NCBI RefSeq assembly: GCF_901709675.1
Contig: NC_051099.1
Location: forward strand, 246,001 to 310,000
Reading direction: 5' to 3'
DNA length: 64,000 nucleotides
Source: Syngnathus acus
Lineage: Eukaryota; Chordata; Actinopteri; Syngnathiformes; Syngnathidae
The notes beneath the pieces are model-generated. The model was not told where the DNA came from, ran no database searches, and was given only the letters and a program-made list of their open reading frames with translations. Position 1 is the first letter of the stretch. Each line of letters opens with the position of its first letter. The position numbers and the translations under genes are program-made. Positions 31,949 to 44,000 of this stretch are shown here, piece by piece.

Positions 31949-32113
31949 ATGAGGCGGAGGGAGAAAAGGCTGCTGCAGTTCGCCGGGCTTCTCATCGCGG
32001 CTTTCCTCTTCCTCCCCAACGTCGGCCTGTGGTCCTTGTACCGGGATCGGGTGTTCGACAACCCGCCAGACGCGGCAGTGGCACCGGCAGCGGCGGACGG
32101 ACCGCAGCTTCAG
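31949..32113 (+). CDS. galnt10: galnt10 copy B exon 1 (signal anchor)
   Basis: 165 nt, 55 codons, ends in phase 0 at donor [16 protein letters not shown] is a basic cytosolic tail; residues 8-30 form the transmembrane signal anchor containing [14 protein letters not shown]; residues 38-55 are an Ala/Pro-rich start of the stem. The match to human GALNT10 at both the tail and PNVGLW fixes the start codon. Confidence 0.93.
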
Positions 32114-35100
32114 GTGAGGCAGGCGGAAGTGTTGTCGTAACGCGCGCGGATCTATGGCCGGTGTTTGTGTTGCGCGTTGCACGTTGGTTGGTAGGTAGGT
32201 AGGTAGGTAGGTAGGTAGGTAGCCAGCCATTTGCCAAGGTCTCGGGTGGACTTCCACTGTTAGTTTTGCACCGTGGGAGCTATTTTCGCTTGCTTGGCCT
32301 TTTTCTAATAGGCGTGTCAGCGCGGTGGCCCAAGCGACCAGGATGTGTCTGTTCCGGGGCCACGTCGCCCGCCACCCCGGAGCGAGTAAACGTGAGACTT
32401 GAGGAAGTTGCCGCCGCAGCCGCCGCCGCCGCCGCCGGTGGTGGTGCGTTCACAGCTTGACAGTTGATCGCAGCATTGGCTCTGAGCGGTGCTAGCTTTG
32501 CCACGACCCCAACATGTCATGATCCCCCAGGCAAGGACACCAAAAAGAAACCAAATCCACGACAGTGAACAAGTGAAAACAACTTTCATTGACGTTATTG
32601 ACAAGAGTGTAAGGAGTTGATTGAAACTTGATTGAAACTCTGGCCTTCTTTATGCAATGGTGAAGCGGACCTGAGTGATAAAGAAGATCAGAGAGAAATG
32701 TCATCAGAGAGTGCGGGCGGGCACACTTTGGTGCTGTTCCAATCGGATCGCGTCTGACTGCAGGATCAAAAAAGCAATCACGTAATGACCGATGAATAAC
32801 CAACTGTACGCTCCCCGCGGGCCCTGATGAAGAACCAACGCCTCTCGACCTATGGTACAAAGCAAAATCGCATGCGTGTTGAAAGCACATAAGAGTCATT
32901 TTCGTTTCAGAACACACTCATTGGCCAGTTAACAGTGCGTTAAAGTGGTGTTTTGCTTTTTAGTAGCATCACAATAAAATGACTTCTACATTGGATTGGA
33001 CCTGCTACTTCCTGTTACTAAGTTACACCGTCCGTCTCTGACCACAACCTCGACAGCAGTCCTGCACATTGCGGGCTGGATGTTGTCATGGCGACCCCAC
33101 TCGGGTCAAATCTGCCGATCGACAGTGGCGCCATTCGACCCCCGAGCTCTGAAGTCAAAGTCAAATATTTGGAGCGAATGCCTCGACTGTACCTGGGAAG
33201 TGTTTTTGGTTTCATTTTCGTGAATGATCTGTTCATTTGACGGTTTCTGGGATGCACTCCACCTAAAACAAATGTTTGTTCGGGTTAAATGTTCCCTGTG
33301 CTCCCTCCCCCAGAATGAACCCTGGCAACACGACCGACAATGGCGCTTCCTCTTATTCAAACGGGCCCAAATGTGCTGAATAGAGGCTTTCATGGAATGC
33401 GCACGTGTGCGTCGCACGGTGGCCTGAGCAGAAGGACGTTTCGGGGCGAGTTCTTCGTAAGAAAATGTTGATGGGCTGTAATTCCAAGCGTGACGCCTTT
33501 GAACAGCAGCTCATTTGTGGCGTTTGCCAAACGGCGGCGCGCCTGCGGAGTTGACTTGTCTGGATTTGATATCTCGCCTGACAAGCCACGTAATGAATGG
33601 GATTAACGGCGCAGAGAGCCCGTTACGTATTAGCAAACAGCGCGATAACAGCTGTCGAGCTTCGGAGTCGTTTAATAAGTCAGCCATTGGGAGGAGACGC
33701 AAACACGTAAGCGCCGCCGACCGACTGACTGCTCGCCAAACGCAGAGAGACCGGAAGAGGCGCGGACAACCTTCTCGGTCGGGCGCTGTTTTGCGTCGGG
33801 CGGTTGCCGCGTGCCATCGGGTCGTCGTCTGGTCGTCTGGTCGTCTGGTCGTCTGGTCGTCTGGTCGTCTGGTCGTCTGGTCGTCTGGTCAGGGAAGATA
33901 GAAAAGGGAAGTTGGCAAAGATCGACGGCGGGCAAAGGCTTCATTGCTGAGCCGAGCCGTTGGCCGCACGTTTGTCACCGCGGGGAGCTCGCGAGCTTCC
34001 GCCGCACTCGGACATCCATAGCTTCTATGTCCTTAGGTGGGTTTGGCAATTTCCACACGCGGCAAATATCCTCCAAAAACACAATGGACCCGAGCGTGTG
34101 AAAGATGACGTCTTGAAAACGAGCGCCGACAAATCCCGAGTGAATTTTCTCGACACGGCGTCGGTCGGCAATTAAAGGACTCGCATGGGCTCGTCGTTTT
34201 TAATCCTGTGAGGTGAGGAGCAATTAGAGAAACGTCTCGGAGAAGGATTTAAACCATTAAGCGCGGATTACGATAGTGGATGTGAAAGTTGGTTTTCCGC
34301 CGAGCAGAGTTGAAGGCGTGAAAGCAGAGAGGACAGATTATCAAAAGAGAAAAATGGCAAAAACATTTGTGCAAGCCCAACAATTGACCTGTGAGCCATT
34401 TTGGGATTTGTACGACGACAACAAAAAAGGCAAATTGTGCGGCTTGAGTTTGGAAACTCCTTGATAGTTGTTTGTGTTTTTCGGTGGCAATTCCAAGCCA
34501 CACTGTTACTTTTTGATACTCGTGTTTGCTTTGTGTGCACAATGTCTGCAGCGCTCCTCTTTGACATAAAGAAAGCGAATTAAGTTCCCCCTGGTAATCA
34601 AAAAAAACACGTACAGACTATAAATACTCTGCAGATTTCCGGGTCTCTTTGTGAACAACACAAACGAAAATAAAGCAACGTCATCTCTCTGTGACCTTTT
34701 CGGCGGAGGTGGTTTTTTTGTTTGTTAATCTCCGCTAAAGTAAGATATGTCAGCTATAATGTGATGCGAGGCTAGCACGCTAGCTAAGAGCCGTTCGGCG
34801 CACTACAAGTTGAAGCAACTGTATTTGTACTTCATCACGTTGCGAGCGAGCGTGCGTGCGTGCGCTGGCTATCGGGCATCACTGTGCCTAGATTGCATCT
34901 GGAAGTGTTAAGCCCGAGGAAAGCGGCGATGAACGGCGAGCATGAAAGTCATTTGCCAAGGCAAGCGGAGCTACCGGCGGTTCTGATAAAACACCTCAGG
35001 AGGGAAAGGCAAGCGCGAGCAGGTAAACGAGGTGTTTGTTCACAGGCTGACCTTGTTGGAGAGAGAGAGAGCGCTTTCCTTCCCCCAGGTCCTGGCGCGC

Positions 35101-38009
35101 ACAAGGCGGCGGGCTGGCGGGCGGGCGGGCGGCACGTTGGCTGGTGAGCGAGCGCAGAAGCTGCTCAGTATGCCAATCAGGTGGGTCGCCCGTGCGCTGT
35201 GGCCCAGAGCAGCCAAACCCGGGCGAGGGACAGGTGCAGCAAAGCAAGAAGTCAGCCTTTTAATTACTGCAACGCTAGTTGGTGTTTGAAAGCCGCCTTT
35301 TTAGTCCTTGGCACGAGCCTGACTTTTTTTTCGTGTTGTTCCATTTGTATTCATGTACAGCAGCTGCTGTTGGATTTAAAGCGCTGGATTAATAAAATGC
35401 AGTTGAGTCCTTGACAGCCCGCGACCGACACAAAGGTGACTCATCTATTTGACAGCACGCAAAGAAAAAAGTAACGAGCGCTCTGGGTGCATTTGCCAGA
35501 CAGGTGCAAGTTTCTTTGTGAGCCGCAGTCATGAACGTTGGACTCGTTCTTATCTGACCCTGGTCTGGCTATTTTCCCCATAAAAGCATCTTTGTCTGGA
35601 TGATTGATTTGGAAGGTTCCCTGGGCGACTGACTCCACGGAAAGCCAAATATTTGCAATTCATCACCATTTTCGATGGCTTTTGATTTGGCAGTTGGAGA
35701 GTGTCTTTCGGGTAATGGCTTGAGACAAAACGCCAGTTTCCTCATGACTTATTTGGCAGCAGAGTCAGTCAAGGCCATAAGGCAGTTGTGGCTGTTTAAT
35801 TAGCCGAAGGTCACTTCCACACAACAAAGGGCCTTCTCGGAAAGCCTGAACTTAGATCACAGCGCTGCGCTGTTGCCAGTGGCGACCAGTTAGTCGGATT
35901 GAAAGTTTGATCGGATTTTTAGCCTCACACTCATTTACGCGTTCAGTTTACAAAGAAACTTTAGAAACCACGGGTGTCAAACTCAGGGCCCGGGGGCTCG
36001 TCGCATCATTTTCGGCGGCCCGCCTGGACAAATTGTGGATCGACTTCATGCGTCTTATTGCAAACGGCCCGCCGAAGAAAGCAAAAATGAGTTTGACACC
36101 CCTGCCCCCTAAACATTGTAGAAGTCAACCATTTATGCTTTTTGGAGGGAGCTGTTACTTTTACTGCTTTCAGAGGAAGAGTCCAAAGTGTGCTCTGCTT
36201 TTTGGGGTCAAGGCTGTTCTGAAGGTTGCCCTAGCAGAAATGTCTTGCTCGGCGAAACCGTGGCCCTTTGTGGCCGAGCCGCTCGCAAGAACACCGGCGG
36301 ATGCGTCTTCTCCTTTTCTGTTCTGCCGCCGCACTTTCACAGGCATTCATTGGAATTCATGTCAAACTATGCAGCAAAACGCAGGCTGTGTGGGCGAAGG
36401 TGAATGACACCCAGCCCGGAATGAGCTGCAGAAATGGAGACAACAATGTTGCCGGGCTTCAATATCGTCTCAGCACGAGCGAGATTCACGTCCCCTCTTC
36501 AAGCCAGAAATGTGCAATGAAAAGGGGCTCCGTCGCGTCGACGCAATTGGCGCGTGCCCAGCCATCCGTCTGTAAAATCCAGTAACTCTTTCATTCGACG
36601 CCTGTCTCTGAAAATGTTTCTGTAAACGAGGGGAGGGAGGGAGGGAGGGACGCACCTCACCTCACCTCAGCTCAGCTCCACGAGAAATGTAGAGCGGCTA
36701 CACTTTTATCTGTCGGGTGGCACTTTCAAGAGTGTAGAACCGTCCCGTCGTTTATGGCTCCTTATCTATATCTCCAGCCTGATTAGTCAGTCCGGTTTGT
36801 TGCTTCCCGGATCTGGCCGATTGGTCACGTCGCCCCTAGCGGCAGCTACCGTGTACATTTACAACAAGCCGGGAGCGAGCCAGGGAACAGACTTGGTAAG
36901 CATTGTCCAGACCTTTTGTTTTTCTCTCATCCAATCCCGTGGCCCAATTGTTAACAAGCGTCAAATGTAGCTGTTAAGCCACATCCCGCATTGATTTTGT
37001 TTGTCCTGGCTTGGGAAGCCCCACCAAACCACGCGAGCAGGATTAGGACCACGGAGGCATTTACGGATCATTATGTAAGCCGCCACATCTGTCCTCTTGC
37101 TCCCGGTTGGCCCAGGCAAAGCCGGCAGCGAAGAGATAATGTCCCGCTTACAGACAAGAAAGTCTCGGGACACCGAGAGGACGATTGCTGGCTTTACCGT
37201 CGAGCAGGTGACCCGCCAAAGTAAGTCTCCACTGTGGATTGTTGGTGGTCAAAGCGGAAGGGATTTGCTGGCTTCGAACAAATCCAAGCACGAGATGGTG
37301 TCGCTTAAGTGGGATTCTGTCGACCCCCGTTTACAGGTACATTGCAGACCTGACTGTGACAGGAAAGGACATTTTTGGATACTTTGACACTCTCCGACAA
37401 ACACGCCAGCCATAGCCATTTAAGCTAGTCTCAGATCCTGAAGGTATGAGAACCTCCCTCGACCAAAATGTCACCGTTTGGCAAAGACATCTCTACATGG
37501 TATTATTTCCTTGCATCAAATCCAAATGAAGTCTTTGACAAGTACTTCTTTTCTCCGAAAGTAGCTACCGAAGCTTCCAAGTCAACATTGCGCGGCGACC
37601 TTTTGTTTTTCGCCAATTGATTTGAGCGATTCCGTTTGTCGCGTAGGAATGGCTTTGTTTTTGCTCTTCATAACTGCTAACGTGAACACCGACTCCCAGT
37701 TATTTGGCACGACGGGCATGCTACGCTACAAAGGAGTCTCCAAAGTACCTCTTTTTTGCGAGCACGAGTACAATTCTCCGCCGGCTGAAAGTAGGGAGGC
37801 GGCCATCTGTCATGGCCTTTGTCCAGTATCCGTCTGCGGATAATGACTTGTGACGGGAGATGAGAGGCTGCGAGGGGGGGCGCTTCCAGGGAGGTCCCAA
37901 TGCCTCAATGTCTGCTTGGCCAACCTCGACGCGGACGGCAAAGAGACCGTGGTCCCTGGGGGGTGGACGCTTTTGGATTAGATCCACAGACCAAAACTCC
38001 TGCTGGCTG

Positions 38010-38073
<64 letters not shown>

Positions 38074-41000
38074 TTTCTCCAACTCTGTCAAAAGCGAAGA
38101 AAGCACTCAACGCCAGTGGATGTTTTCACAACTCTTCCCTATGTTTTATTGATGCCATTTTTTCCCCCTTTGGCCTTCACCTCAGATGGTTGTTTGTTTT
38201 TGTTTTCTTTCCGCTCCTACCTGTCCCAGACATTCTTTTTGTAGCGGTGGGAAGTATTTTAACCTGCAATGGCACCAACGTATCAGCGTGGAATTGAATT
38301 GTGGGGAGGGAGCGGGTGCAGTTGACCGCAGTGAAAGATGGATTTCCTCCCCCTTGCGCATTTCTCAACCGATTCCAAGTTGAAATTGTTCAGCTCTCTG
38401 GAGCGAGTACTGTTCCGGCAATATCCTTGGGACTAAATCCCCGATTGACTTTCCGTGACTCTGATGCGGCAATTTCTGAGACAAAGCAGAACGGACATGT
38501 GCAATTTAGGAGCAGCCTCTGACGGAAGTTTTTCAACTCCAACGTAGATGGAATGAAGAAGAAAAAAAAGAAAAAATCCATTTGTCAAACGGCTCTTGAA
38601 AGTTAGCCATGGAAAGATATCAAGGTCTTAAATGAGTGTCGTCGGTTAATTACGTTTCTGCGGGTTGAGGCGGAACGGGAGCTTTCCCTCTTCTCACCTT
38701 GAGCGTCTGTCTGCGTTTGGCAGGAGGTCAAGGAAAGCCAAAGGTGACCACCTCGCGCCACCCACCAGTGGAACCTTTCCACTCCTTGCTAATTTTTCAC
38801 TCATATTACGTATTTTCCTGAGTAATTTACGAGGCTGTAGACCCGGGGCAAACATTTCTCATAATGAATGTACCAGAGTGACGGGCCGCCGGCAATAAAA
38901 TGAATTTTTAGTGGGCAAATGTGTTGTATTTTTTCCCTTGCCGGTGCATTAGGTGATCATTCATGGATGACAGCGGTATTAGCAGAGCATCCAACCTTGA
39001 AATATGAAGGACCACTCTGGAACCTTTCTGTGAGTCGAATCATGTCTGCTAAAAAAAAAAAACATAACAGAATTTGAAATGAGCATGTATAATATATATG
39101 TACTGTATAATCGTAGATATATTTATACACGCGCTAATACGTTAGCCTGGAGCTAGTCGTGATGAAAAAGTGTCTATCTTTGGCACGTATCGCCGTATAA
39201 TGTCCCGCGACATCTGCTGACGGTCTGAACCTCCGGCGGTGGCACCAATCTCGTCCTGCGCCGCTGAATTGCAAACATTAATCTGCTGTCGAGCGGATTA
39301 CCGCCCGCCCCGAACCGACAGACCGCAGCGGCGTGGAATGAGGTTGGCCGGCCATCGTTTCCGAGAGGCTCGTCCTAATCTAAAAAATCCTTCGGCTGAG
39401 GTCAGAAAGCGGCCGAGCGTTGGCCGGATGACTGCAGATTCAGTTGGTATTGTGCCGATTGAGATGAAGTGCTGCCTGTCCTGTCCCCTTGCCATTCAAG
39501 TTGAATCTCCATTTTTCAGTCCAGATTGCATGACCAAACCAGTTATTGATTGGCATTAAATCACATTCCCTCCACTCTTCTAATCTGACATCACCGCAGC
39601 GCCGTAAAGTCCATTTGAGGTATGAGCGACCGAGCAGACCGCGACGTGTCAAAGCGGAGCCGCAAATTCCAAGCTTTTTGTCAGCTATCTTCAAACACCT
39701 GGCCAAGCGTCCCGCCCTCCCTCCCTCCCCTCGCCATCCCCGCCTCATTAAATTTAATGCTGCCTTTTAGCGAGCCATTTAACCGATGACAAAAGGCCAC
39801 GTGTCAATCAGTGTTTGCGCAGGCATTCGGTACCGCGGCGGCTGCATCCAAATGGGATGAAAAGAACCACGAAAATAGATTTGGATCAACCTTGGAAATG
39901 TGTGCTTTGCGCATCATCGTTCCTTGACTCCAAGATTTGAAGAAATTCTAGGAAGGCTGGAACGGATTCGAGGCAATGGAGAAAGATGGCACGAGAGCCT
40001 TCCAAATAGTTGCCATGGCATCCGGTTCTTTGCTTTAGTGACTGATGGAGTTGGTAGTGAAACGGTTAAGCCACCTGTTAAGGGTTTCTTTCAAAGTCTA
40101 GCCATTTTGAAAAGGGACAACCTCCTCGTACTGTCATCTGTTCTTCCGGATGATTCCAACTCTTTCCCACTTTGGCCTTCACTTACTGTACGTCTGGATT
40201 ATGTTCCGCCGCCCACGTTCCTCGGGCGAACGCAATTTTTTTTCCCCTCGTCTTTTCTCAAGGTTCTTACGGAACAAGTTACGAAAGCCCCCAGAGAAAC
40301 GCGGCGGATGTTGAAATTTTAATCGGGAGCAAAAAATGGGGCCAGCGCGAAAAATCCCATCTACTTTTTGGAATTCTTCGGTATCGATTGTCACAGATAC
40401 GTGTCTTTGCCTGTCTCGTCGTTGGTTGTGTGTGTGACTCGCCCACAGACGGACGGAGTGTCTTTGCCTGTCTCGTCGTTGGTTGCGTGTGAACTCGCCC
40501 ACCGACGGAGTGTCTTTGCCTGTCTCGTCGTTGGTTGCGTGTGACTCGCCCACAGACGGAGTGTCTTTGCCTGTCTCGTCGTTGGTTGCGTGTGACTCGC
40601 CCACAGACGGACGGAGTGTCTTTGCCTGTCTCGTCGTTGGTTGCGTGTGACTCGCCCACAACGACGGAGTGTCTTTGCCTGTCGTCGTTGGTTGCGTGTG
40701 ACTCGCCCAGTGCGTCCACCTCTGAAGAATGGAGGCAAAACCAAGTGAAATGACTGATCATTTCTTGATTATTTTTTTGGAGAGCCGGTAAGAGGATGCC
40801 AAATAATGGCTCACACCCTCTCCCCTCGCGCTAGCAACATTAACAGATAATTCCTGCTTCTGTGTGAGCGTGCGTGTGTGTGTGTGTGTGTGTCATGGTG
40901 ACCCAGACAGAGCTGTCACTGCGTGAAAGAGGGCGCGGTAAAAAAAAGGTCGGCATTGAAAGACATTTTGGGGCTGTTTGTTAGTCTGCCAAAAAGGATT

Positions 41001-44000
41001 TCAATTGCAGAAATGACTACTTTTCTGTCACAGAATCACAATATTTGAGTTTTCCAACATGGTAGAAGAATGCTTAGCACATCTGACGTACAGTTCTGAG
41101 GTTTTGGGTTTGAATCTCGGACTATGCCTGGGTAGGTTTGCTCCAAAAATGTTTTTTAAATGTAATTGGTGACTCCAACCTAACTCAATCAATCAATCCT
41201 AATCTCAGATATGCAGACGTTAAATCTAATGGGCCACTTGAACCTGCAATGTAAAATCCAACCTTAATCCACTTGTGTTGAACTGGTGCTGTGCTGGTGA
41301 AATGACGCATGGCAGCCACCTATTCCAGCATACAGAAAGCAATATTACAGCGCGTGCGGCGCTAGTTTGTTATTCTGTGTCACGTTGTCACGAAGCGCTA
41401 GTTGGCTTGATAATTCATGCTAATTCATGCCTGCCGGTTGCGCCATTTGGATTTAAAGCGCGGGGCTAATTGGCATTTCCTGTCACTAATTATTCCCGCG
41501 CCGATGCCGTGATCCGGCACGCCAGCGTGCAAAAGCACGTCTGCACGTGCGCGTCGTTTAGCACGTCTGGGTGCCGACGCCCTTTTGCATGTCAAGTGGC
41601 CGAGGTGCTCGGCACACATCAGATCCCCGCTTCGCTGCCGCCGCCCGCCGCCACATTGGTATTCACCTCGCTGAGCCTTTGCCGAGCGTGAAATAGAAGA
41701 GTACACTTTTCTGCGGGGTAAACTCTCAGTGGAGCAGTGAGCAGGCTGCAACTGCTGCTCCTTTTGAAAAAACAAAACAAAAAAACCCCCAATACTGTCA
41801 GGCAAGAGAAGCCTGTTGTATAACTGAAAGTTTTCTCTGGCCTAGCTATAAAGAAAAAATCTCATTCTCTCAGCCTTGTCTGTATTTACAGTACAATAAG
41901 AAGGCTCGGGCCGGGCCATGAATGTAGGTAGCTCCATTTCCCTGGAGACTGAATCGATAGTCGTGTGTTTTTTTTCTCTTCAACCGAGCAAGCGATGAAT
42001 CGTATCGACCGTTGTTTGTCCATGGATTATAATGCAAATCGATTGCAATCCAAGACGATAAACGATACGTTCCTTCAAGTGGTGTTACCTTTTGTTCCAA
42101 ATCCTACTCGATGTTATTATTGCTGCTTTTCCAGGGTGTTAACAAACTGCGGAAGGACAATCCGGTGCGCAGAACCGCTCTACAGAGGAAAGACTGGCAC
42201 GACTACCAAGCCATCAAAAGGGATGCCTCCAGATCCGGTGGGTCCCGTAATGTCCCGTTGTAAACAGCGGATGGCCGTCTTATCGTTTGATTGATTCAGG
42301 TAACGGCGAGCAGGGGAGGCCCTTCCCCCTGACGGAGGCCGACCGGGTGGACCAGGCCTACAGGGAGAACGGCTTCAACATTTACGTCAGTGGACAGGAT
42401 CTCCCTCAATCGCTCCATCCCCGACATTCGTCATCCCAGTGAGTTGCGGCCGAGTCTCTAGGTATCTGGCTAACGAGCTTTCTAGATTCAGGAGCCCATC
42501 CGACTAAAACCAGCTAACTCTAGCAGCTCGCTTCCTAGCTGCAGTATATTGCTAGAGTTTTAAACTATCGATTGAGCTACCTTGCCTACATATGTGGTGG
42601 CCAAATACCCAACTAAATACTCCGCTATCCAAGCTACTTAAAGAATGATCGTAAAGAGCTATGAATCTAGCAAGCTAACGAAATACCTAGCTTGCGCGCT
42701 AATTACGCTATACCCAGCTACTGTACTTACCACTCAGTCGTTTTATGGAGCGCAACAAAAAATGTTTTCAATATATCCGCTTGTTTAGCATACCCTCGGA
42801 ATAAACGGACATTTTTACTGCAAAATCATCCATTTCCTGGCTTAGCGTTTTGCTGAATGGGGGGGGGGGGGGGCGTCACAGAGGAACGACAGGACTGCAG
42901 GCTTGTCAGTGGCAGCGGGCGGCGGCAGGTTATGGCAAAGATTGGCACTCCGTCAACTGCAGAGGTTGGGGGGATCTCCAGAGCACCATTGAAAACCAGC
43001 AGTCACTTGAGAAAGGTGTGCGTGTGCTTGTGTGAGCATCCAGATCAAACACTAGCGCCTTTCCTTCCATTCAGATCAATAATCTCCAGTGGCCGGATCT
43101 GAGAAATTGAAATCCATTTGAGCAGCCGTAATCTCTTTCTCCCGCTCTCTACTGTGTGTTTTGAGTGTGACGGCGGAGTGAAAGGTGTCTAATGGGAAGG
43201 CGTCACAGACCTCCCACAGGCATCCATCCATCCCTTCCTTCCTCGCTGGGAGACATTGATGTAGAAGTAGACAAATGAGAGCCCCCCCCCCCCCTCAAGA
43301 TAATTCCCGTCTGGGCCATTAGATGTGCTTATTATGACGCCATTAAGCTTCTCGGGCGGGCCATGTAACTTTAAAATATGTATTGCTGGCGAGCGGCGTC
43401 AAATGATTTCTTTGTTTTTTCTTCTGTCCAAGATGACATGACTAGAAGTGAGTTGCGAGGAATGAAAATGGCCGTTGACGCGCCGCTCTGGAACGACCTT
43501 TCCGTGACCGTGATGTTTCTCATGTTGCAAATGTATGTTGACGTTTGCACGTTAGCTGTAAACGGAAGCTGTACGGCGAGAAGCTGCCCAGCACCAGCGT
43601 CATCATCCCGTTCCACAACGAGGGCTGGTCGTCGCTGCTCCGGACGGTCCACAGCGTCCTCAACCGCTCGCCTCCGGAGCTCATCGCCGAGGTCATCCTG
43701 GTGGACGACTTTAGCAACAAAGGTAAGGCGAATAAGAAAAGCAAGGGGAAAAAAAATGGAGACAAATGTTTCCGCCCACGTCAACGAGGAATCGTATCTC
43801 GCCGTGGATATGAATATTTTCAATCGTTATCCTCTCGCCCTCTTCACTCATGCGCCCGCCCGCCCTCCATCCCTCCTTCCCTGCCTCGCCTACACTCGCC
43901 CGTGACTCAGTGGAACGCACGCGAAACGGCGGAATTCTCCTCCTGTCACCTCAAAGCGTTTCCGACAAACTCACTCAGCTCCGTGGCTGCTCATTTTTTT

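Larger units (their letters stand above)
32114..42134. other. Intron 1 of galnt10 copy B (10 kb)
   Basis: Holds (TAGG)n at 32190-32222, (GCC)n at 32408-32440, the 8-bp repeat at 33822-33890, an hAT-like miniature element at 35969-36104, (GGCT)n at 38001-38072, the 51-55-bp minisatellite at 40399-40709 and a decayed dispersed repeat at 41071-41180. No nested gene was recognised on either strand. Confidence 0.8.

Noticed and set aside
37085-37210. Exon-like open stretch between GGCCCAG and GCAGGTGACC in intron 1 of copy B
   Set aside because: No recognisable protein family, and it does not fit the galnt10 reading frame. Probably a chance arrangement of splice-like words.
41098-41120. tRNA B-box-like GGGTTTGAATCTCGG
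   Set aside because: Explained as part of a known type of fish dispersed repeat; no A box or acceptor stem.
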